DNA from: JAWVYT01 sp046483065
GTDB lineage: Bacteria; Gemmatimonadota; Gemmatimonadetes; Longimicrobiales; RSA9
DNA: 64,000 nt
Direction of reading: 5' to 3'
NCBI GenBank assembly: GCA_046483065.1
Contig: JAWODW010000022.1
Location: forward strand, 10,200-74,199
Part shown: positions 52,031-60,036 of the stretch, in pieces
Position numbering within the stretch: the first letter of the stretch is position 1
How the letters are laid out: every line of letters starts with the position of its first letter
Position numbers and translations under genes: made by a program
Notes under the pieces: generated by a model
What the model saw: only the letters and a program-made list of their open reading frames with translations
What the model was told of the DNA's origin: nothing
Databases searched by the model: none

Positions 52031-54757
52031 ATGGCGGGTCGGGTAGGACGAATTGCGCTGATCGGCGTCGTCGCCGCCCTGGTCCTGCTCGTGGTGGGCC
52101 GGACGGCGGTGGAGTTCTATACCGACATTCTGTGGTATCAGGGCGCGGGCTACCTCTCCACGTTCTGGAAGCGGTTCCTCCTGGGGCTCGGCGTTCGGTC
52201 GGCCGTAGCACTGGTCGCCGCCGGGCTGGTAGCCGTCAACCTGTGGTGGGTGATGCGGCACGTGGGGCCCGTGCGGGTGCGGCGGCGGTATGGCAACATC
52301 GAGATCGCCGAGCAGATTCCCCGGAAGTACGTGCTGGGGATCATCGTCCTGGTGGCTGTGCTGGGCGGGTGGTGGCTGGCAGGGCTGGAGTTCGATGACC
52401 AGGCCGCGCTGGCCGTGGCGAGTTGGCTCGAGAAGCTCAGCTGGGGGGTCGAGGACCCATTCTTCGGCCGGGACGCGGCCTTCTACGTCTTCTCCCTGCC
52501 CGTGGCCACCCGCGCCCTGGAGTTCCTGGTCCTGACGGCCGTGTGGACGGTGGCACTCGTTGCGCTGGGGCACGTCCTGGTGGGCGGGATCGACTGGGAG
52601 GACAACCGGGTGGCCATGACGGCCTCCGCGCGGAAGCATCTGGCCGTGCTGGTGGCGGCGATGGTGGTGCTCCTGGGGATCCGCTTCTGGCTCGGGCGCT
52701 ACCTGCTGGTGGTGGAAGGCAACGGCGTGGCCGGCGCCTTCGGCTTCACCGATGTGGAAGCGCGGCTGCCCATGGCCCGGGTCCTGGCGTTCCTTTCCCT
52801 GCTGGCGGCGGCGGCCCTCCTTTTCGGCGCCTGGCGGCGGGCGCTCCTGCCCCCGGTGATCGGGCTCGGTGGGCTGCTGGCGGCGGGGCTGCTGCTCGGC
52901 CAGGTCTATCCTGCGCTGGTGCAGAAGTTCCAGGTGGAGCCGAACGAGCTCAGCCGGGAGACGCCCTACATCCGGTGGAACCTGGAATTCACCCGTCGGG
53001 CGTACGGTCTGGATCGGATGACGAGGCGGCCGTTCCCTTATCGCCGGGACGCACGGCCGGACGAGGGGGCGCTCGGCGACCGTCTGGCGTATCTCCCCCT
53101 CTGGGACGAGGAGCCGCTGCGGCGGGCGTTCAACGAGACCCAGAGCCTGTTCCCGTATTACCGGTTCCCGGACGTGGACTACGACCGGTACGGTCCGCCG
53201 GGGATGGAGCAGCAGGTGGCCCTGGCCATCCGGGAGTTCCAGCCGAGCGGGCTCGGAGAAGGGAGCCAGACGTGGCAGAGCCTCCGGCTGAACCCGTCGT
53301 ACATCCGGGGGATGGGTGCGGTGGCCGCGCCCACGCGGTCGGAAGGACGACGTGACGGGACGCCGGACCTGTGGATCCGCAATGTGAACCCGGTGCTCAA
53401 CGATCCGGGTGCGCCGCCGACCCTGTATCTGGACCGCCCCAGTGTCTTCTTCGGCGAGACCATGGACGAGTATGTCATCATCATCCCCGGGCGTGACAGC
53501 GCGTTCACCGGGACACCGGGTGAAGCCTACCCCCGAGGCGTTCCGCTGAGCTCGTTCCTCCGGGTCCTGGCTTTCGCCTGGCGGTTCGCGGACGAGGCGC
53601 TGCTCTTCAGCGGGGAGGTCACCCGGGACAGCCGGATCGTCTACCGGCGGGCCATCGGGGAGCGGGTCGAGGCGCTCGCCCCGTTCCTCCTCTGGGACCA
53701 GGACCCCATGCCCGTGATCGTAGACGGGCGCGTGGTCTGGCTCATGGACGGCTATGCCGTGTCCCGGTCCTTCCCGCTGTCTCAGCCGGTGCCGCTGGGC
53801 CGGAGCGCCGTGCGCTACCTGCGCCCCGCCGCGAAAGCCTCCGTCGACGCCATCACGGGCGCCGTCCATTTCTACGCCGTGGACGACGACCCGCTCCTGC
53901 GGACCTACCGGCGGGTGTTCCCCGACCTCTTCGAGCCGCTGGACTCGATGCCCCCCAGCCTCCGGCGCCACATGGTCTATCCGGAGCTGGCGCTCCAGGT
54001 CCAGGCCGAGATCCTCCTGGAGTACCATCTACAGCGAGCCGAGCCGTTCTACGCCGGGCAGGATGTGTGGGAACGGCCCCAGGAGTCGGCGCCGAGCGGA
54101 GGCACGCGGGACGTGGGGCCCGTGTACGGACTGCTTCCCGTGCCGCTGGAAAGAGACGTCGAGTACGTCGGCGCCATGCCTTTCATCGCCCGGGGACGGC
54201 AGAACATGACCGCCTTTCTGGTGGTGGGAAACGACGGACCGCGGTACGGAGACCTGACGCTCTACGAGTTCCCCCGCGACCAGCAGATCCCCGGCCCGGG
54301 TCAGGTCCAGGCGGTCATCGAGCAGGACCCGGTGATCTCGTCGGAGCTCTCCCTCCTGCGGCAGAGGGGGAGTGGCGTGAGCATGGGACGTGTACGCATC
54401 GTCCCTCTCGACAGTGCGGTGGTCTATATCCAGCCGCTCTTCCTCAGCGCTGAAGAGAACCCGATCCCCGAGCTCTGGCGGGTCGTGGCGAGCGACGGGC
54501 GGAGCGTGGCCATGGCCGAGACCCTACGGGACGCCATGGAGGGGCTGGCATTGCCGCTGGAGGAAGGGGCGGGGCGGATGAGAAGCGGTGAGCCCCGGCC
54601 CGTGGCCGTGTGGCCGCGCCACGCCCTGGAGCTGCTGGAAACGGCGGAGGAACGGCTGCGGGCCGGCGACTGGGAGGGGTACGGCCGAACCCTGGAGACG
54701 CTCCGGAGCTTCCTGGAGCGATTGGAACAGGATACCACAGGTGGAAACGAACCATGA
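52031..54757 (+). CDS. UPF0182-family large membrane protein
   Basis: 908-residue protein of a family with no established function, common in actinobacteria, cyanobacteria and some other phyla. The first roughly 300 residues hold about seven hydrophobic segments and family features such as YTDILWYQGAGYLSTFWKR, EDPFFGRDAAFYVFSLP and GRYLLVVEGNGVAGAFGFTD. The large remaining domain is predicted to be outside the cytoplasm: ETPYIRWNLEFTRRAYGLD, PDLWIRNVNPVLN and FFGETMDEYVIIIPG are typical. The acidic tail found in some members is weak here. It starts one base after the mutase stop and probably shares its transcript. Confidence 0.88.
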   Translation: MAGRVGRIALIGVVAALVLLVVGRTAVEFYTDILWYQGAGYLSTFWKRFLLGLGVRSAVALVAAGLVAVNLWWVMRHVGPVRVRRRYGNIEIAEQIPRKYVLGIIVLVAVLGGWWLAGLEFDDQAALAVASWLEKLSWGVEDPFFGRDAAFYVFSLPVATRALEFLVLTAVWTVALVALGHVLVGGIDWEDNRVAMTASARKHLAVLVAAMVVLLGIRFWLGRYLLVVEGNGVAGAFGFTDVEARLPMARVLAFLSLLAAAALLFGAWRRALLPPVIGLGGLLAAGLLLGQVYPALVQKFQVEPNELSRETPYIRWNLEFTRRAYGLDRMTRRPFPYRRDARPDEGALGDRLAYLPLWDEEPLRRAFNETQSLFPYYRFPDVDYDRYGPPGMEQQVALAIREFQPSGLGEGSQTWQSLRLNPSYIRGMGAVAAPTRSEGRRDGTPDLWIRNVNPVLNDPGAPPTLYLDRPSVFFGETMDEYVIIIPGRDSAFTGTPGEAYPRGVPLSSFLRVLAFAWRFADEALLFSGEVTRDSRIVYRRAIGERVEALAPFLLWDQDPMPVIVDGRVVWLMDGYAVSRSFPLSQPVPLGRSAVRYLRPAAKASVDAITGAVHFYAVDDDPLLRTYRRVFPDLFEPLDSMPPSLRRHMVYPELALQVQAEILLEYHLQRAEPFYAGQDVWERPQESAPSGGTRDVGPVYGLLPVPLERDVEYVGAMPFIARGRQNMTAFLVVGNDGPRYGDLTLYEFPRDQQIPGPGQVQAVIEQDPVISSELSLLRQRGSGVSMGRVRIVPLDSAVVYIQPLFLSAEENPIPELWRVVASDGRSVAMAETLRDAMEGLALPLEEGAGRMRSGEPRPVAVWPRHALELLETAEERLRAGDWEGYGRTLETLRSFLERLEQDTTGGNEP

Positions 54758-54824
54758 CGAACTGTTGGCATAAGGACGCGAAATCCCGGCTCGACGGCGG
54801 TTGCCGGTGCCGGGGGGGCGGGTT

Positions 54825-55781
54825 ATGATGGCGCCCCCGGACCGGGACCGAACGATCGTGGTGGCGCTGGGCGGCAACGCCCTGCAGCCGCCCGAAGGGC
54901 ACGGCGACATATACGAGCAGTTTGCCCATACCCGGGCCAGTCTGGAGCCGCTGGTCGCGCTGGCGCGCGAGGGGTGGCGGGTGGCCGTGGTCCACGGCAA
55001 CGGGCCCCAGATCGGCGACGATCTGCGACGAAACGAGGCGGTGCGGGAGGAGATCCCGCCCCTGCCCGTGGGAGTGCTGGTGGCGGGCACGGGCGGCTGG
55101 ATCGGCTACATGATCCAGCAGTCGCTGCAGAACGCCCTCGACCGGTTCGGGGTGAAGCGGGAGGTGGTCACGGTGGTCACCCAGGTGGTGGTCGATGTGG
55201 ACGATCCGGCCAGCCGGGAGCCCGTGAAGCCCATCGGGCGGACCATGGACGAGGCCGCCGCCCGGAGACTGGAGACGGACGGGATCCCGGTCCGGGAGAC
55301 CCCGGGCGGATGGCGGCGGATCATCGCCTCGCCCCGGCCGATCCGGATCGTGGAGCACGGGCAGATCCGGAGGCTGGTGGAGAGCGGGAGCATCGTCATT
55401 GCCGCGGGCGGTGGTGGCATACCGGTCTACATCGATCCGAAGCTGGGGATCGAAGGGATGGATGCCGTGATCGACAAAGACCGGGCGGCCCAGGTGCTGG
55501 CCGGAGACATCGACGCCACGGAGCTCGTGATCCTGACGAACGTGGACGGTGTCTACCGGAACTTCGGCACGGAGGCCGAGGAGCTTGTCCCGGAGCTGAC
55601 GGTAGACCAGGCTCGTGCCCTGCTGGGTTCGGGCGAGCTCGGGGCCGGGAGCATGGCCCCGAAGGTGGAGGCGGCCGTCGCCTTCGTGGAATCGGGCGGC
55701 ACGGCCGCGCATATCGGGAAGCTGGACGCAGGACTGGACGTAGTCGAGGGACGAACTGGAACGACGATCCGGGCGGAGTGA
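54825..55781 (+). CDS. arcC: Carbamate kinase
   Basis: Interconverts carbamoyl phosphate plus ADP with carbamate plus ATP. The 318-residue protein has VVALGGNALQPP, VVHGNGPQIGDD, IAAGGGGIPVYI, VIDKDRAAQVLAGDIDA and ILTNVDGVYRN, as in ArcC. Start is ATG 54825 or ATG 54828. The arginine deiminase and ornithine carbamoyltransferase genes that usually accompany arcC are absent; instead it sits one base before sucC. It may work in purine or agmatine breakdown or in making carbamoyl phosphate, but nothing here settles this. Confidence 0.9.
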   Translation: MMAPPDRDRTIVVALGGNALQPPEGHGDIYEQFAHTRASLEPLVALAREGWRVAVVHGNGPQIGDDLRRNEAVREEIPPLPVGVLVAGTGGWIGYMIQQSLQNALDRFGVKREVVTVVTQVVVDVDDPASREPVKPIGRTMDEAAARRLETDGIPVRETPGGWRRIIASPRPIRIVEHGQIRRLVESGSIVIAAGGGGIPVYIDPKLGIEGMDAVIDKDRAAQVLAGDIDATELVILTNVDGVYRNFGTEAEELVPELTVDQARALLGSGELGAGSMAPKVEAAVAFVESGGTAAHIGKLDAGLDVVEGRTGTTIRAE

Positions 55782-55782
55782 C

Positions 55783-56913
55783 ATGAATATCCACGAGTAC
55801 CAGGCGAAAGAGATCTTCCGCGATCACGGGCTCCCCGTGCCGCCGGGAGAGGTGGCGTACACGCCGGACGAGGCGCGGTCCATCGCGGAGAAGTACGGTG
55901 GCACCGTGGTCGTGAAGGCGCAGGTTCATGCCGGCGGCCGGGGCAAGGCTGGCGGGGTCAAGCTGGCCGACTCGGCCGACGAGGCGCGGGCCCACGCCGA
56001 GGACATCCTCGGGATGGAGATCAAGGGACTGACGGTGGAGAAGGTGCTGGTCACCCCGGCCGAGGACATCGAGAGCGAGTCCTATGTGGGGGTCATCGTG
56101 GACCGGGGCTCGAAGCGTCCGGTCTTCATGGTGAGCCGGGAAGGCGGCGTGGACATCGAGGAAGTGGCGGCCACGAGCCCCGACGCCATCCGGCGCCTCA
56201 CCGTGGACCCCCGCTACGGGCTGCTCCCGTTCCAGGCGTACTGGCTCGGGGCCAGCCTCTACGACGATGTGAAGCAGCAGCGGGCGGCGGCCAAGGCCAT
56301 GACCCAGCTCTACGACGCATTCGTGGACGCCGGGGCCTCGCTGGCGGAGATCAACCCGCTCATCACCACACCCGAGGGCGATGTGAAGGCCATCGATGCC
56401 AAGATGAACATCGATGACAATGAGCTGTTCCGGAAGCCGGCGATCGACGAGCTTCGGGATACGTCGGCGGAACCGCCGTCGGAGACCAAGGCCCGGGACG
56501 CGAACCTGACCTACATCAAGCTGGACGGGAACATCGGGGCCGTGGTGAACGGCGCCGGGCTGGCCATGGCGACCATGGACCTGATCAAGTTTTATGGCGG
56601 GGAGCCGGCCAACTTCCTCGACATCGGCGGGTCGTCGAGCCCGGAGAAGGTCATCAGCGCGCTGGAGATCATCACCAGTGATTCGAACGTGGGGGTGATT
56701 CTGTTCAACATCTTCGGCGGCATCACCCGCTGCGACGACGTGGCAAACGGCATTGTGGCGGCCATGGAACAGATCGACTTCGACCTCCCGCTGGTGATCC
56801 GGCTGACCGGCACCAACGAGGAGGAAGGGGTGAAGATCCTCGAGGACGCGGGCTTCAGCGCCTCCACCTCCATGGATGACGTGGTGGAGCGGGCGGTGGA
56901 GATGGCAGGATAG
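55783..56913 (+). CDS. sucC: Succinate-CoA ligase (ADP-forming), beta subunit
   Basis: Converts succinyl-CoA to succinate with nucleotide phosphorylation, in the TCA cycle. The 376-residue protein has the ATP-grasp N-terminal MNIHEYQAKEIFRDHGLPVP, KAQVHAGGRGKAGGVKL, AEINPLITT, and the C-terminal LDIGGSSSPEKV and FNIFGGITRCDDVA. ATG 55783 is one base after arcC. A hexamer repeat lies in the 72-base gap before sucD. Confidence 0.95.
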   Translation: MNIHEYQAKEIFRDHGLPVPPGEVAYTPDEARSIAEKYGGTVVVKAQVHAGGRGKAGGVKLADSADEARAHAEDILGMEIKGLTVEKVLVTPAEDIESESYVGVIVDRGSKRPVFMVSREGGVDIEEVAATSPDAIRRLTVDPRYGLLPFQAYWLGASLYDDVKQQRAAAKAMTQLYDAFVDAGASLAEINPLITTPEGDVKAIDAKMNIDDNELFRKPAIDELRDTSAEPPSETKARDANLTYIKLDGNIGAVVNGAGLAMATMDLIKFYGGEPANFLDIGGSSSPEKVISALEIITSDSNVGVILFNIFGGITRCDDVANGIVAAMEQIDFDLPLVIRLTGTNEEEGVKILEDAGFSASTSMDDVVERAVEMAG

Positions 56914-56926
56914 CCGGACGGCTACT

Positions 56927-56963
56927 TCGTACTCGGGGTCGTATTCGTATTCGGGCTGAGATC
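56927..56963 (+). repeat. Hexanucleotide repeat between sucC and sucD
   Basis: The units tcgtac, tcgggg, tcgtat, tcgtat and tcgggc run in 6-base register (56927-56956) and are followed directly by tgagatc (56957-56963), a unit of the 7-base family found after moaA and sdhB. The stretch starts 13 bases after the sucC stop. Confidence 0.75.
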
Positions 56964-56985
56964 CAAGCGGAAGGCTAGATAAACC

Positions 56986-57864
56986 ATGGCGATTTTCATT
57001 GACAAGGACACCCGGCTCGTGGTTCAGGGCATCACCGGCCGCGACGGGTCGTTCCATACAGAGCAGATGATGGAGTACGGCACCAACGTGGTGGCAGGGG
57101 TGACGCCGGGCCGCGGTGGGCAGACGTTCGATGCCGCCGGCCAGAGTGTGCCGATCTTCGACAGCATGGACACGGCGGTGGAGGAGACGGGCGCCAACAC
57201 CAGCGTCATCTACGTCCCGCCCCGGTTCGCCGCAGACGCCGTCATGGAGGCGGCCGAGACCGGCGTCGCGTTCATCGTGGCCATCACCGAGGGGATCCCG
57301 GTGCTGGACATGACACGGGTCTACGAGTTCGTACAGCAGAAGGGGGCGCGGCTCCTGGGGCCGAACTGCCCCGGCGCGCTCTCGCCCGGTCAGGCGAAGG
57401 TCGGGATCATGCCCGGCTCCATCGTACGGGAAGGCAACGTCGGGGTGGTTTCCCGCTCGGGTACCCTGACGTACGAGGTGGTCTACCAGCTGACCCAGGC
57501 CGGGATCGGCCAGTCCACATGCATCGGGATCGGCGGCGACCCGATCATCGGGACCAACTTCATCGACACACTGGAGGCCTTCGAGGCCGATCCGGAGACC
57601 GAGGCCGTGGTCATGATCGGCGAGATCGGCGGTACCGATGAGCAGGATGCGGCCGCCTACGTGGAGGCGTCCATGTCCAAGCCCGTGGTCGGCTTTATCG
57701 CCGGCCAGACGGCGCCCCCGGGGCGCCGCATGGGCCACGCCGGCGCCATTATCAGTGGGTCGGCCGGGACCGCCGAGGAGAAGATGCAGGCGTTCGAGGA
57801 TAACGGCATCGCCGTCATGAAGCGGCCCGCGGACGTGGTGGAGCTGATCCAGGACGTGCTGTAA
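56986..57864 (+). CDS. sucD: Succinate-CoA ligase (ADP-forming), alpha subunit
   Basis: Partner of SucC, carrying the phosphohistidine intermediate. The 292-residue protein has VVQGITGRDGSFHTEQMMEY, GPNCPGALSPGQAKVGIMPG, VSRSGTLTYEVV, and the phosphorylated histidine in RRMGHAGAIISG (about H251). It is separated from sucC by a 72-base gap that contains a repeat, so the two may be joined less tightly than the usual overlapping pair. Confidence 0.95.
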   Translation: MAIFIDKDTRLVVQGITGRDGSFHTEQMMEYGTNVVAGVTPGRGGQTFDAAGQSVPIFDSMDTAVEETGANTSVIYVPPRFAADAVMEAAETGVAFIVAITEGIPVLDMTRVYEFVQQKGARLLGPNCPGALSPGQAKVGIMPGSIVREGNVGVVSRSGTLTYEVVYQLTQAGIGQSTCIGIGGDPIIGTNFIDTLEAFEADPETEAVVMIGEIGGTDEQDAAAYVEASMSKPVVGFIAGQTAPPGRRMGHAGAIISGSAGTAEEKMQAFEDNGIAVMKRPADVVELIQDVL

Positions 57865-57888
57865 CGGCGCTCCCGCCACGTAAAGGCC

Positions 57889-58773
57889 ATGGACCTTCTG
57901 GAGCTGCTCCGCCCGGAGCACGTCATGGTGCCGTTGGAGGCACCGGACCTTCGCACGGCCATCGAGGCGCTCGTGAGCCGGCTGGAGCAGACGGGGGCCG
58001 CCGAGCACTCCGCAGAGCTGCACGATCGGATCCGGACCGAGCCGCTGCGCAATGTGGTGGCGATCAGCGACGGGGCGGTGCTGCCCCACTACCGCTCCGA
58101 ATACGTTCCGGCCCTCACCATGGCCCTGGGTGTGGCCCCCGAGCCGATCCCGTGCCGCGAGGCCGGGACCGACATGGCCCCCCGGGTGGTGGCCGTGATC
58201 CTGGCGCCACAGGACGCCGCCCCCCTCTACCTCCAGGCCACGTTCACGTTGGCACGGCTGTTCAGGCAGCCCGGCGTGGTCGACGTCATGGCCGCCCAGC
58301 CTGACGCCGAGGCGCTCCTCTCGCTACCCGAGCTGAAAGAGTTCCGGATCCAGCCGAGTCTGACCGTCCGGGACATCATGAACCACCGGGTCCACTCGGT
58401 CGACCCCGACACCACCGTGCGTGGTGCCCTCGAGATCATGCTCCGCCGGCGCCTGAACGCGGTCCCCGTAGTGGGGGAGAAGGGGGAGGTGCTCGGGCTC
58501 GTCAGCGAGAGCGACATCATGCGGGCCCTCCTGCCCAGAATCCCACGGGCCGGCGCCGAGGACGTGGAGTCCGAGCAGGAGCCCGACGACCAGCGCGTGC
58601 GCGACATCATGGCCCGGTCCGTCCTTTGCGTATCCGATGACCTCGGCGTCAATGAAGTAGCCAGCATGATGATCAACAAGGATGTGGAGCAGATCCCCGT
58701 GGTCCATGAGGGGGCCATCACCGGGATGGTCTCCCGCACTGATATCATTCGCAAGATCTTCGGACGCGGCTGA
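57889..58773 (+). CDS. PTS EIIA-like domain fused to two CBS domains
   Basis: 294-residue soluble protein. Residues about 3-145 resemble the fructose/mannitol-type PTS EIIA domain and keep a histidine in GAVLPHYRSEYV (about H67) at the position phosphorylated in that family. Residues about 160-290 hold two CBS modules (RDIMNHRVHSVDPDTTVRGA with VLGLVSESDIMRALLP; RDIMARSVLCVSDDLGVNEV with ITGMVSRTDIIRKIF), which usually bind adenine nucleotides. No PTS sugar transporter is nearby, so this looks like a regulator that reads nucleotide state and possibly phosphorylation. Both the fusion and its neighbours (sucD, ndk) are energy-linked. Its target is unknown. Confidence 0.82.
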   Translation: MDLLELLRPEHVMVPLEAPDLRTAIEALVSRLEQTGAAEHSAELHDRIRTEPLRNVVAISDGAVLPHYRSEYVPALTMALGVAPEPIPCREAGTDMAPRVVAVILAPQDAAPLYLQATFTLARLFRQPGVVDVMAAQPDAEALLSLPELKEFRIQPSLTVRDIMNHRVHSVDPDTTVRGALEIMLRRRLNAVPVVGEKGEVLGLVSESDIMRALLPRIPRAGAEDVESEQEPDDQRVRDIMARSVLCVSDDLGVNEVASMMINKDVEQIPVVHEGAITGMVSRTDIIRKIFGRG

Positions 58774-58832
58774 ACGCCGGCCGTACGAACTCAACGATAC
58801 GTAGGTCCAACAAGAGGAAGCCTGGAAGCCCC

Positions 58833-59255
58833 ATGGAACAGACTCTCGCCATCATCAAGCCCGACGCCACGGAGCGGGGCCTCACCGGCCAGATCCTGGC
58901 CCACCTCGAGGACGCCGGCTTCGCGATCCGCGCCATGCGTCTCATGCGCCTCACAGAGCCCCAGGCCCGGGAGTTCTACGCGGTCCATAAGAACCGGCCG
59001 TTCTACGAGGAGCTCGTGGAGTTCATGATCTCCGGACCCGTGGTGCCCGTCCTCCTCGAAGCCCAGGACGCCGTCTCCCGGCTGCGGGAGGTCATCGGGG
59101 CCACCGACCCCGCCGAGGCCGAGGCCGGCACCGTCCGGGCGCTCTACGCCGAGTCCAAGGGGCGGAACTCGATCCACGCCTCCGATGCGCCGGAAACGGC
59201 GGCCCGCGAGATCCGGTTCTTCTTTTCCGAGGCCGACGAGATCGGCAGCCGCTAA
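58833..59255 (+). CDS. ndk: Nucleoside-diphosphate kinase
   Basis: Balances nucleoside triphosphate pools by phosphate transfer through a histidine. The 140-residue protein has MEQTLAIIKPDATERGLTGQ, FYAVHKNRPFYEELVEFM, and the active-site histidine in RNSIHASDAPETA (about H115). The usual glycine after this histidine is alanine here, a mild variation. ATG 58833 is preceded by a GAGGAAG stretch at slightly long spacing. Confidence 0.95.
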   Translation: MEQTLAIIKPDATERGLTGQILAHLEDAGFAIRAMRLMRLTEPQAREFYAVHKNRPFYEELVEFMISGPVVPVLLEAQDAVSRLREVIGATDPAEAEAGTVRALYAESKGRNSIHASDAPETAAREIRFFFSEADEIGSR

Positions 59256-59278
59256 ACGCCGGGCGGCACGCCCCGACG

Positions 59279-59319
59279 TTGACAGGACAGGGCGGTTCCG
59301 TAATCTTACCAAGCTATGC
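59279..59319 (+). promoter_or_regulatory. Promoter of the yceD-rpmF-fab gene run, predicted leaderless
   Basis: A perfect TTGACA (59279-59284) and TAATCT (59301-59306) are 16 bases apart; the latter would start transcription at about the yceD ATG (59316). The following bases, CTTACCAAGCTATGC, match those upstream of secG (CTTACTAAGCTGTAC) at the same distance from TTGACA. There is no Shine-Dalgarno sequence before the ATG. Confidence 0.55.
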
Positions 59320-59825
59320 TTCTTGTCGACCTGAACCGCTTGAGGCGGGAAGGCCGCACGCGCGTCGATGTCGATATCCCGGCGGACGCGGCATTCTGGC
59401 AGGGTGTCGATCTCACGCCGCGGTCGCCGCTGGAGGTGCGTCTCGAGGCGCAGCAGGCGGGTCCGGACGTGGTGGTGCGTGGCGAGGTGCGGGGCACGTT
59501 CGAGCAGTCGTGCCGCCGGTGCCTGGCGCCCGTGGAAGTGGAGATCGATGAGGAGTTGGGCCGGCTGTATCGAGTGGGGGCCGAGCTCGGGGACGAGGAG
59601 TCGGAGGATGTCCTTGCGCTGCCCGAGCGAGGGGAGCTGGATTTGAGCGAGGCGGTCCGGGAACAGGTGCTGGTGGCGGTCCCGCGGTACGTGTACTGCC
59701 GGGCCGAGTGCAAGGGACTCTGTCCCCAGTGCGGCACGAATTTGAACGAGTCCGAGTGCGACTGCACGACGGACGAGATGGATGAACGTTGGGCGCCGCT
59801 CCGGCAGTTACAGTCGGACGGGTAG
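59316..59825 (+). CDS. YceD/DUF177-family protein
   Basis: 169-residue member of the DUF177 family, widely found directly before rpmF and involved in 23S rRNA accumulation in E. coli and plants. It shows CRRCLAPVEVEIDEEL near residue 68, DLSEAVREQVLVAVP, and the C-terminal cysteine cluster CKGLCPQCGTNLNESECDC, characteristic of the family and probably zinc-binding. Start ATG 59316 is immediately downstream of a promoter. rpmF follows after 12 bases. Confidence 0.9.
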   Translation: MLLVDLNRLRREGRTRVDVDIPADAAFWQGVDLTPRSPLEVRLEAQQAGPDVVVRGEVRGTFEQSCRRCLAPVEVEIDEELGRLYRVGAELGDEESEDVLALPERGELDLSEAVREQVLVAVPRYVYCRAECKGLCPQCGTNLNESECDCTTDEMDERWAPLRQLQSDG

Positions 59826-59837
59826 GGAGGCGAACGA

Positions 59838-60020
59838 ATGGCAGTACCGAAGAAGAGGATATCGAAGCAGCGCAAGCGCAAGCGGCGCACGCATCACAAG
59901 ATGCCTGTGGCGAACCTGAGCGCCTGCCCGAACTGTGGCGACCCGAAGCTCCCGCATCGGGTGTGCCCGACGTGCGGCACCTACAAGGGTGAGCAGGTAA
60001 TCGACGTCGACGAGCTTTAG
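59838..60020 (+). CDS. rpmF: 50S ribosomal protein L32
   Basis: Small ribosomal protein of the large subunit. The 60-residue protein begins MAVPKKRISKQRKRKRRTHH and has a zinc ribbon formed by CPNCG and CPTCG, the zinc-binding (C+) form of L32. ATG 59838 is preceded by GGGAGG. Organisation yceD-rpmF-plsX-fabH is conserved widely and links ribosome and membrane lipid synthesis. Confidence 0.96.
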   Translation: MAVPKKRISKQRKRKRRTHHKMPVANLSACPNCGDPKLPHRVCPTCGTYKGEQVIDVDEL

Positions 60021-60036
60021 AGCGGACACCCCCCCG

